NCBI RefSeq assembly: GCF_008831285.2
Contig: NC_045147.1
Location: 23,150,981 to 23,214,980, forward strand
Direction of reading: 5' to 3'
Length of the DNA: 64,000 bases
Source: Nymphaea colorata
Taxonomy: Eukaryota > Streptophyta > Magnoliopsida > Nymphaeales > Nymphaeaceae
Shown here: positions 39,043 through 50,369 of the stretch, in pieces
Numbering within the stretch: position 1 is the stretch's first letter
Layout: every line of letters starts with the position of its first letter
Notes under the pieces: model-generated
What the model was told of the DNA's origin: nothing
The model's input: the letters and a program-made list of their open reading frames with translations, nothing else
The model's database searches: none
Program-made: the position numbers and the translations under genes

Positions 39043-42000
39043 TCAGAGCCAGTTTGGAACCACCGCCACAGCCTTACTTGACATTCCATTAGAGGGAGGA
39101 CGAGTCCCAACTTTTGACAGAGAACGATACTGTAATTTCACACTTTCTGCATTATCGAGTGTCTTAACCACGTACCTGAAATATGAACAAGTAAACATCA
39201 TGAGAACAACAGTACTACTATCCAATCAGAGAGAACAGCCCCAACTATTGATGATGTGGACAGTGCACAATGCTAAAAATAACACCAGGTGTTTGATTCC
39301 CACATAAAATTATTAGGGCACTCAATCGGCTAAAACATGAAAATTGACAACTTTGGTGGGCCAGACATGCAAAAAATATAAAAGCTACCTGCTCAAAGAG
39401 GCAAGTTTTTTCTATAGAGCAATGTCTCGAAATACATGACTACAGGGTTAGCATAATCACTGGGTCTTAACCAAGGTCTCGGTTGCCATGAGTCTCAACC
39501 TCATTATCATTTCTTCTAATGTGTTGGTCAGGTGAAGGTTCCTGAGCTCAACACTTCAACCAGTAAACTTTGGGAGAATGCCCAAAAAAAAAAAAGATGA
39601 AAAACATCGTTCTTTTAACATACACTCATTTTAGCTAATAAAACACGGTGACGCTGGTACCATCTGGCCATCCACATCCCATTTTTTCTCCTGTGAACTA
39701 CAGAAGAACCGTGTTTTTTTTTTCTTTTCTTTTTTTTTTTTCCCTGTTGAGTGCGGAAGGGGGGCAGGGGAGTGGTGTTGCCAACAGCAGAACAGCTTCT
39801 TCATTTTCCAATTGGATGAACTACGTTTGGTGGAACTTTAGCAAGAACACTCATTAATTTGTCTTGCTCATGGTTTAGTGAAACTCTTGGGTATTCTAGC
39901 CCCAAAGGAGTTTTGGCAATCAAGAAAGCAGACAGAATTCAAATCCCATGGAGAACACCCTCTGCACAAACCTAAGCAGGTACAGGCCTTGGGGCAGGGT
40001 ACAAGCAATGGGGTTTCACATTAACTTGGCACTATGTTAATCTGTAGTTTTGACATGTTAGAAAGAAAAAAAGCTTATGAATGCTCATTTGTTCAATCTT
40101 GCTTATGACAGTTTTCATGTTTATCGTGCTTCTGTCTTGCCATTTGAAAAGGTCCTCATGCTTTCCGGAGATTTACTTAGCAAACATGCCCAAGAGAATG
40201 ACAAATTCCAGTCAGCTGTGGGGCAGGAGAGGCATGGAGAGAAAGAGAGAGAAAAGAGAGACTTTATTTTAGCTACTATCAATCGGACAATATTACCCAG
40301 TAGAAATGAAAGCAGTTGCATTTCATGAAAATCAGACAATGTGCTGCATTTAGCATAGCTTGTTTGCTAAGCAAAAGAGAGAGAGAGAGAGAGAGAGCAA
40401 TTATATTTCACCACTATAAATCAGACAATATTGACATTACCTAGAAATGAATTTGTGGCCGTCTTTATGAAATCAGACAATTCGCTACTATCAATCAGAC
40501 AATATTACCTAATGAAATTTGTGGTCGTCTTTATGACATTAGACAATGTGAACAACAGCTTGTTTGCTAAGCAAGATTGCTAGATCTCACATATTTCAGG
40601 AAACTAGCTTTAGGTATTTGAACATTGTGCATTCCGGGGCAAATTTTTGGAATCATGCAACTTATACAAACTTCCCCCTAATCTGATGAAACACATCCAT
40701 TCAAAATATAAGAATAGAAGATCACATTATTGTCTGTCTTCAAGGTCATTTATTGAATTAAATTCACAAAATGCTTCCATTGGTTTTTGCTTAGATGCTG
40801 TCCATGGAAGACATACACTTGGGCATGAGCACATGCACGTGCATACATCAAAAAGCCTTAAACCTAGGCTAACATCCCTCAGTTTCTAATTTTCTGAGAC
40901 CTATCCCAATCACCTATCTTTATTTTTATGTTTTAATAACATGGAAACAAATAGACACAGGTTTAACTAAAGGTTTAACCTTAGGTGTCCTTCAATTTCT
41001 GCTTTGCCACAACCTTGCCATCATGCACCTCAAGATTTATGTCCTTGTAGTCTTATTGTGGACTATAAACAATATCACCTCTTTCAAGACTAAAAGAAGC
41101 TCCAGCTAGAAGAATCACTTCTTCGCTATCAGACTATTATTTCAGTTATATTAAATCCTACCAATCACCTTTGCAAAAGATGGTACAAACATATGTGCAT
41201 GCACAAATGACACCAGAAAACATTCTATTTTGAGATGCATTGAATTCCAATGTTGACTAGTCCATGGTGCCAACACATTATCAGTAGGAATGTTAAAACA
41301 TCAAATGAGATATCATTGCTGAAAAAAACTAAAAAAGGACTTACGGGAAATTAAAAATAAAATGTAACAACCCGTGGAAATAAATTAACATTCATAGATA
41401 CCACAATTGTGGTCAACTAACCATCCATTTAAGCACTGGGTTGTCACAACAGCCTCTCGTCCAACAAACCGCTGTGGAGTTCTCTTGTTTCCCTAGACAA
41501 AATTATTCAGGAAAATGATTTCAATATTCAAATAAGCAAGAAGTAAAACAATCAATTGTCACACCTTAATAATGACCCGATCACTGACAGCAAATGGAAA
41601 CTGAACACCTCTGCTTCTTGAACCATCCAAAAGAAGTTCACCAAAACTACCCTTTTCCTGTAGATCTCATGAATCAGAACAGTATAGGGATTCAGAGATA
41701 GGCAGGTGATTTCATCCGCAAAGAAAGGCAAACAATCCAGACCTGTTCAAATCTTTCCCTTCTTCTTTTAGATGCTTTTGATAATTGAAACTCTTCCTCG
41801 CGTCGATAGGCCTGAACGGCAGAACGAAGAGCTTCACAATTATAAACAAAAATCAGTAAACCAGAAATTGAGCTATTAGCCATAACATAGAACAAATAAG
41901 TAGCAATACAAGATGAAGTAAGTCCAAGCAGAAATGGGCAAATTTTCTTTTCATATAATAAAATTTGTTCACAGAAAGACAAAAAGGATTGCAGCATTTG

Positions 42001-45000
42001 CATGAGAACAGCACTATTAGTAAGAGGTCTATATAACTGCTCCTGATGTTGAAACAGAAAAACACTCTTGGCGCAACTTTCAACACAATACCATTATTTT
42101 CAAAAGATAAAAATAATTTGGAAAGCTAATAAAAGGGTGATGAGTCCTGCCCGAAATTTCATAAGCTGACAGAGCTACTACAACAGTCACAATTATTAAA
42201 GGCACTAGGAATCATATCAAATCCTTTTGTTCAGTATACAAGAAATAATAATTCTGTAGTCCTTACAAAGATTTGGTGCCACAGAATCAGCAGAAATGGC
42301 TTGTCCACAGGTATAGCAAGCTTGCTGCACGATACCAGAGCAAATAATTATATTAGGTGTCAGATCATTAATGGCAAGAAAATAAAAATACTTACAACAA
42401 AGGGAATCAACGACTAGCATATTCAAAGCACGTTATAAGCACATCAACAGATGACTTACCAAAGAAAATTATTGACACAGACTAGGGAAGATATTCAAGA
42501 ACTAGCTACTTGTTATGGATATATAACCAGGTTCCACTAATAAAAATGAAAGTATCATATAAATAATAAATTATATTTTCACTGAAAAACAGCCACCACA
42601 ATGGCATTAGCAACCATTTATGGTGGTCTTAGCAACAATATGAGTTTTTTCTCAGCCACGTACTTGTAGACGTAGCTTAATGGGCATGACTTGGATGGGA
42701 TCCAGATTCAATTCCAAACCTTTTCTCATCAATGTCCTTCAGAAACATTAACTCTGACTATCTCATCTGCTATGATGCCTCTACCACACCAGCACCACCT
42801 CCAATGACCAGCGACCAATAATGCTGACAGCAACCTTCAAGTAAGGCCCATAACACTTTTTTACTCTTCATCTGTTTTTATTATGTTTACTGTTTAGCGT
42901 TTGACCTTTTGTGCTTTTCCTCCCACTAAGGATTTTAACTGTTTCTTTGGGTCACTTTTCTATAATTTTATAGGATCTGAGTAGTTTTATCATTTTCTAG
43001 TTTCAACCATTTCTTTCTCCTTTCTTTTTGAGATATACAGTTGATCTGTTTCAAACCCCTTTCATCTGCACAATGTTTGGCGTTCTTGAAATATAGAGTT
43101 AGCTTTTTTTCTTTTTTTCTGCCATCATACACGTCATTATTTTGTCTGTTGTTTTCTCTCAGCCCTTGTTTTTCTTTATTATGTATGCTTTTTGCTGTTT
43201 GTGAACCATTATGCTCATTTTGTGTACCTTCATGTTCCTACACCAGGAACTCTCTGTATTGCACTATTTTTCTGCAGGTGATAACAGCTCTATTTTCTAA
43301 TGTGCAGGAAGAGGAGGAGGAGAAGGTGGAGATGGAAATTCTATGGCAATGATGAATATAGATTATGAATAATTTTTTATCTTTAATTGCAGTAGGTATC
43401 ATTTATGAACTTTTAGATTGAATGGATGATTTATATATGAGTTTACAAATTATTCGACTTGAACCTTGTATCTGCAATAGATTATCATCATATAGGAACT
43501 TATAAACTATTTTGATTGAATTTTTGGATGGTTGCAGTGTGTTAATATGAACTTATGTTGAAACTCTGACAACAAAATATTATGTGTTAATCCAAAAGGA
43601 CCATCTTATATCTAACCTAAGTTATAGAAGTGGACCTTCTTCGGGGCCAAGGCACAATAGAGAACAGGCATTGTTTCTCCATTAAAGGTGTTAATCTTTC
43701 TCAATAGGTAGATAGTCAATTTAGATTCCAGCACACACAGGAAACCACAGCCTCAACTAGGGCTTCATTGTAAGGATCAGAAGAGCACCCCTCTCTCATG
43801 ATAGCAAGGACTCACTACTCAGTGATCAGAGCTTGCCTATATGATATTTTCAGCTTTCATGAAGTGGGTAGACACATAACATATATATTCAGGATCCGAC
43901 CTCACTATCAGCCTATCATGATCATACAACGTAACAACACATAATAAATCATAGATAAAAACTCCTGGCCTCCTTCAGCTTGAAGTTCTTCAGTCTATCT
44001 CCCCATACAAGCAGATCAGATGCTTGATCACTGGCAATTTATAAATATTAACAAGCAACCTACAAAATTAAACTCCTAATGGGTTTTAAAAATTATAGCC
44101 CTTTGACATATGGATTGTTACCAACCAGTTACAAAACAAAACTCTTAAAAGTTGGTTTGAATAGTTTGAAAGTACAGATTGTCATTGCATCTCTGCTGCA
44201 GCAACAGAAAAATTGATAGCTGCAGTATTTGATAAATTTTTAACCAAAAATCACCAAGGATAGTCTCAACTATTAGAACATATAAGCACAACATTAATCC
44301 TCAAAAAAAGGGAAAAGAATTTGCTCACCATTCTAAGAACCTGTTGTATGCCACCACTGCCAAATGAATGACCACAAGGTAGTATCATTGCATCATCCAT
44401 GAGAGCACCTCTACACAAGAAAATAATACAACAATCAAGACCAATAATTGTTTCAACCGTATTAATAGTTTAGACAGTTAAAAGAACAGCAAAGCACAAG
44501 CCCATGCCTATAACCTTGATAGTTGATATGAAACAACAAAATACTAGATAACCATTTACGATACACATGACAGTTAAAGCACTGCATGGACCTCCCAGCA
44601 AATTCCAGACTAATTGACGATTGATATTCAATGCTGGTGGCATAAGTACCAGCCAAAAAAACTTCTACCTAAGCCATCCACCTAGATATCAGCAAATTAA
44701 GATACCAGTACACATGTATCTGCGTGGATCCTAATTCCAAACTTTGAAGGATGTTCACATCCACATGGTAGGCAATAACAAAGAGTTGGTTCACAATGTC
44801 TCCATGTGAACGAACAGTTAGCATCAGAAATTGTCATGTGGTGCACCCAGAGATGTACGTCATGCATGTTAGGCTGGGAGACCATTATATGCATGCACCA
44901 TGTTAATAAAGAACAGCAGAATAATATAAGCTGCATAAAGCTTGACAAGATAAAGAAAAACAATGACAAGGTAACACAGGTAATAATGCTTCTTCAAAGG

Positions 45001-46454
45001 AAGACAGCATTGAAAGCCATAATAATCTTTGAAATCAATACCCAGCAGATGAAGAAGAATACTAATAGGCTCGGAGTTGGAGCCTGACTTACGTGAGTGG
45101 ATCAGAAAGAATAGCCCTCAAAGAATCCCCTGGTTCACCAGACAATGGCGCATCTTTTCTCCCATTGAATCCACAACCATTCTCCCCTCCGGCTTCTTTA
45201 TGTGCTGAAGAGATACTGGTTCCTTGCAAAATATGTGGATAGTAACTATCCGGTTCAGCAACTGTAACTGCATTCTTATAGCGCGTTGAACTACAATCAT
45301 CAGGTCTACCTGGTTGGCATTCATTTAAACCCACTGCAGCACTGTTTGTAACAGTAGGATCCTTCCCCAGCCCTCCTCTTCCCATACCTAGCAGATCAAA
45401 ATAAAAGTGAATACACAAAAAGAGACACCAGATAATCACGTTTAAATAGAAAAGAACAACGACCCACCATTCTCGAGAGAAAGGAGATCATCAAGATCCA
45501 AACATCAAAAGCCATTTGGTTTTACTTAGGTAGTCCTTTTCCTTCAAGCTAGTGAAAGAATGGAAATCATGATAGACAATCGCCCAATATAAGAAAACTG
45601 TACTCCCAGGGAAGTGAGTCGCTAAAAAGTCGGATTCACAAAACTGGAACACCAAAATATGATAGATAGGCCAGCAGCATTTCTTCATCAACGTCACCAG
45701 GTAAAACCACAAGAGGCCAGACGCAACGTATCAATAGAACTTGAACAACTCGGACTGTTCCGTTTATCCAACAATAAAGACACGTTAACGCCTATTAACC
45801 ATGCCAGAGACTTGAACCAAAATTTGTCCGAACCAACAAAAAAAATATGAAATAAGGCGTACCAAAAGGAGGAAGGTGTTTCTCTGAATTTCCCTTGTTC
45901 CCGCCGTTTTCCCTCTCTAAATTCCCCTCGCGACCCTTCTCTGAAACACCCAGTAAACTGCCACCACTAGTACTATTCTCACCACCACCATTTCCATTGT
46001 TACTACTAACGTGAATATTTGTGTCCTTGCCGCCGTCATTCCCCGGCAGCATCGGCTTGCTCCCTCCTTTCCCGTTTACCAACGCCTCCATTTCCCCTTC
46101 TCCCCCGTCGTCATCCTCCTCGTCGTCCTCGTCGTCGTCCTCATCCTCATCATCGTCGTCGTCACAGTCCGATTCACCCCTCTGGCGCCAATCCCGCCCG
46201 TCGGAACGCCTGCTTTGACCGACCTCCTGGCCGCTGCCAGACGCCCCGCTCCGACGCTCCTCTTCCGAGCAGAACATGCCCCGTCGGAAATCACTCTGCC
46301 CGCGAAAATAACGTTCCCGATCATCGGAAAACAACTTCTGGTCCACAAAAGCGCCAACAGGGGCGGTTTTCCGGCTTGATCCAAAGGCCGCGGCCCCATC
46401 GTCGTGGAACACGATTGCCGGGCTTAACCCGTTCCCCATCCCCTCGGAGGCCAT
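39043..46454 (-). CDS. PUB62: U-box domain protein, PUB62-like, putative E3 ubiquitin ligase
   Basis: Exons in order: 45863-46454, 45093-45387, 44329-44410, 42267-42324, 41743-41831, 41565-41657, 41422-41492 and 39043-39175; 470 residues, every phase closes. The N-terminal third is low-complexity and strongly acidic (a run of about 21 Asp/Glu around residue 110), then Gly/Asn-rich. A U-box follows at about residues 290-360 (SDPLTGALMDDAMILPCGHS, then CYTCGQAIS and PNLSLRSAVQAY), the E2-docking fold of plant U-box E3 ligases. The conserved C-terminal module (FPFAVSDRVIIKGNKRTP, AVVTTQCLNGWYVVKTLDN, LQYRSL) is characteristic of PUB62/63. Substrates are unknown to me. The start is a real ATG inside a 17-base palindrome. 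Introns 3 and 7 are about 2 kb and hold repeats. Confidence 0.88.
40271..40575. repeat. Three degenerate repeat copies in PUB62 intron 7
   Basis: The phrase CTAYCAATCRGACAATATTA recurs near 40274 and 40484, with a variant (CTATAAATCAGACAATATT) near 40414. It is followed by ACCTARTGAAAT- and GTGGYCGTCTTTATGA-type words. CTTGTTTGCTAAGCAA closes the first (about 40359-40374) and third (about 40559-40574) copies. Copies are about 80-105 bases and diverged. A (GA)n tract (40378-40397) separates the first two. Confidence 0.6.
42661..42722 (+). repeat. Possible decayed SINE head (A-box and B-box-like words)
   Basis: GTAGCTTAATGGGCA resembles a pol III A box, and GATTCAATTCC about 33 bases on resembles a degenerate B box. 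The spacing suits a tRNA-derived SINE. It does not fold as an intact tRNA. It lies in PUB62 intron 3. Tentative. Confidence 0.3.
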
Positions 46455-46470
46455 TTCCGGTCACCGGAAA
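46454..46470. promoter_or_regulatory. 17-base perfect palindrome abutting the PUB62 start codon
   Basis: TTTCCGGTCACCGGAAA is a perfect inverted repeat with a single central base. In the mRNA it is a GC-rich 8-base-pair hairpin (or a palindromic DNA site) whose 3' edge overlaps the A of the AUG. It could affect initiation or be a protein-binding site; neither is shown. Confidence 0.6.
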
Positions 46471-47905
46471 AGCCCCCTTCCGAGAAAGAAAGTGCTGAAT
46501 CTCCAATGGCGAAACCCTACTCCCCAAAAAGCGAGGGATTTTTTTTTATTTTTAAATAAAGCGAAATATCTTTTTCCGCTTCTGCAGCGTTTACTCGCCT
46601 TTTCCCCCTTCATTTCCTTTCCATATGCCCTCTCCTCATGGGAAATTCACGTAACTGCCACGCTCCTCGATGATGCCGGGCAACAAACCCATTTCCCCTC
46701 CTTATATGACTATAACCTTGTGATTTTTCATTAACGGTTATAAAACTAAACTTATCGCGTTATTATCGTGCCTTTGTTTAAATTGACTATAAAGATGCTG
46801 ATGTGTGTTTGCGAGACTATATGGTAACGTACTCTATATGTTCGGTCATATATAATAATGTACATATATATATATGAGTGATGAAGTTGATATTAACTAA
46901 GGTTGGGGTGATGGTGGCAGATGTTGTTGAAAGTGTCACCAAGTGATGTCAGTTATGATAGATGGTGATGATGGAACATGAGCAAAAGCAGATAATGATA
47001 TCGACTCATGGCGACACAGTGGTCAATAGTGGCCTTCATAATGATGAAGATGATCAATGGGACTTATAAATTATATATATATATATATATATGTGTATGT
47101 GTGTGTGACCATGTTTTTTAATTCAATTGATGAGTCTAACCAAAGTAAGATGCCAACCTACTTTACAAGCTTCTGGAATAAGTTATTAAAGAAGTAGTTG
47201 GGATTAACATAGTTCAAATAATGACTAACAATGCATTAAATTATATGTATGCGGACAAAATGTTGAAATGGATGAGACAGAGCTTACAATACTTACGTGT
47301 GCAACATGTTGTTTAGATTTAATGTTGGACGATGGAGAAATTCCAAAAATCAAGCGTGTTGTTCTAAAACAAAACAATTAATTATATGCAATGGTCTTGG
47401 AATTATAAGTCCGCTTCGCATGGTTGACAAGGATGAAAAGGCTGATGTAAATTAGAGTAGTTTCATTCTTTTATTTATGAAGTTATTATTTAATATAATT
47501 ATTTGATGTTTAATTTTTTATTTTCCAATAAATATGCAAATTTGAAAAATGATGGAGATGCGTATCGGCCTATATGGAGCGTCACTGGCAAACTATAGAG
47601 GAAGAAGCTCAATTCTATCAAACTCTACATGCAGCAGAGTTATACTTAGATCTATCACTCTGCTATGATTTCCTTGATATTTAAGTCTAAGTAACAGTAA
47701 CATAAGTATCCTGGTTATCGGCGTGCACAGCGAGTTGTCGGAAACCGATAATATTGCGTTAAAACATGGCGATGTTTTCGGTCATACCAGATAGGCGGTA
47801 GGCGCTCCGCGGGCGTTTCCTTTTGGCGCGAGGCTTCTCCACGTTCACCCCTCACAAGAAAACCCCATCGTTTCCCTGCCTCTAACACTCCCTATTGGCT
47901 TGCCA
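46471..47905. other. Divergent intergenic region, PUB62 and plastid EF-P
   Basis: About 1.4 kb between two divergent genes, holding both promoters. A (TA)n tract followed by GT repeats lies at 47072-47108. There is an AAACCCTA telo-box-like word at 46514-46521 in the PUB62 leader. Nothing coding is seen. Confidence 0.5.
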
Positions 47906-50320
47906 ATGGCGGGTCTTCAGTTCTCTCTGAATGTTTCTTTTCGTTCTGCAACCGTTCCTCCCTCTTCAATGCTTCGGCTCCGTCCGCCTCTATCATTCCC
48001 CAAGTCGTGCACCCGCCTCAAGACCTCTAGTAAGATCACGAACACTCGTCGAATCCGTTTTTCTTTCTGGGTGGACGATATTGGCTTTCGTTTTTATGCT
48101 TCTCGCTAGATGGTTTTCTGAAATTTCAACTCCGTGTTCAGGAATAGTTGCCTTCACGAGCAATGACATCAAGGTGGGGTCGAATCTTGAAGTGGACGGT
48201 GCTCCATGGCGTGTTTTAGGTGTAATTTGCGTTTCCCATTATGCTACATTTTGTGTTTATTTCTTCGTTTCCTTCTCGTGTTTACATGAACATTCAGTTT
48301 GAATATCCACAGCTGCTTGATATTTGTTACATCCAATGTTAATCCATTTATTTTCTTCTGTTTCTTTTTATTCTTTTATTTTTTTGTCAGGTTTTAGTTC
48401 TTCACATATTTCTATGGCCATTGTGAAACTCATTCATAAAATAACACGCTAATTTGCAGTTCTACTTTGTTGAAGTTAGAGTATGACGACATTAATTACC
48501 GTTCTTGCAAAGGGTCATGGTTTCTTTTGCTGATTAAGCTCACAATCGGTTCTAGAATGCGGCGATCTGCTCGACAGATGGCCTGCTAAAAGGCTGTTTC
48601 TCGCCACAAGCTAATACACTTTCGCATTTGGTGGACGTATCAGATTGTGTCGGGCATTTACTCACTCGATAGAATGTCTGTTTTGATTACCGTTTTCTTG
48701 TTTAATTTATCTATCTGTAATGAGCAACTTATTAGCTGTTGTTGGCGTGTTGATGAAGAATTTCTCCACGTAAAGCCTGGAAAGGGAGCAGCATTTGTCA
48801 GGACCAAAATGCGCAACTACTTGACAGGAAACACAGTCGAGAAAACATTCCGTGCTGGAACTACGGTATGGTCTGATCTTTATTGATTTGAACTGATTTT
48901 ACTTAATATGATGTTCTTATGCTTCATGATTCTTTTCACTTGCCAATCCCAGTATTTTTCCATGTTTATTTGAACCTCTATGTGATTCTTAAATTTGTAA
49001 TGACTTCTGCAGCTCCATCTTCACCGGAATTTAAGTTAGCAATTTCCGTGAAGGAAATCAGTAGATGGCATACATTAATTATTTTGTTGCATTCTTCTAG
49101 TTGCTAGTTGGGTCTATGGCAGAGGAGGACGACTTTGAATTATGAACTGCTGTTTTGTATATGATATTATAGATTTAAGTTCTGGGTATGTCTAAAAGTA
49201 GGGAACTTCTTAAGTACCTTTCCAGTAGAACTTGAGCTTGTATTCATGTATGTGACACACACAAGCAAGCCTTGACATGTACTTTCCACTCAAACGACAG
49301 TTCAGTATCCAGCACACTTTCTCTAGAGCATACTGTTTCACTTCATTTAGCGAGAAAAGAAGGATAAAGGAATGGCTGTAACACATTTGTGACTTTGAAT
49401 CTTTTTTTTTTTTTCTGTTTACTCATCAACAGTCAACATGCCATTTGGAAGACAGGAATAACAAATACTAGCTTGCAATGGAACTGGATAACTTTAGTTT
49501 GGTATGCATATGATCGTTGGATGAGTAAATATGACTATTGGGGTTTTGGTATGCATATGATCGTTGGATCGCTGGAACATACGTGATGAACAAACTCCAG
49601 TTTCTGGATAGTGGAAAAAGCAGGCCCTTTCTATCATTATCTTAACAATTTTTCCCTAGAGATTCTTTATGTCTTTTGGTTGGTGAGATGGAGATATCTT
49701 GCAGTGAGGTCTCAGAGATGTAGCTAATCCTTGCAATGAGTGCTGTGCCATCCTCAGAAGCTTATGCATCTTCTGTATGGTCAAGCTCTCTGAAACAATA
49801 TCCTATTTGTGTTCTTTTGTTTTGCCAAAACTTGTCCCTTTCAATTTAGGCTTGAAATTTTACCCAAGGAGGGTTGTGTACAAGGGAAAGGGAGCAAGAC
49901 AAAGTTTGGAGATGGTGGAATTCCACCCTCAAATGGAAATGGTTGAACTTCTATCTATGTGTTGCTGAATTCTATTTATCTTCTGTATTTTATGAAAAGA
50001 TCTTAGAAAACATGTCTCAAGCTATTCTATATTTTCAAATTGTCCTGCATAACAAAATCATTTCGCTTCTTGATATGTGCCAAATCCTTGTTAAAGGTTC
50101 TCTAAGTATAAACCTCAGGTATTTGCTTCATATTCATTTACATGTGTTAGAAAGACCGATAATTGGCTTCAACGAATGGTCAAACCATTAGACTCTAACT
50201 GACACCGATTCTTCAAGAAGGTTGCTGCACCCAAACCGTGTCTGCAGGTGTGGCTTGTGTCAGGCTTAGGTGCACGACAGGCAATTTGCTTCTTCTTTTG
50301 ATCAGCATCATAGCCTAGTC

Positions 50321-50369
<49 letters not shown>

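Noticed and set aside
38900-39307. Plus-strand ORF of 135 residues
   Set aside because: It overlaps PUB62 exon 8 in antisense, where the minus-strand peptide is conserved.
42661-42722. Intact tRNA gene
   Set aside because: A- and B-box-like words are present, but no acceptor or anticodon stem can be formed.
46019-46498. Plus-strand frames rich in Pro, Arg and Ser opposite PUB62 exon 1
   Set aside because: They are complements of the Asp/Glu triplet tract and have no family resemblance.
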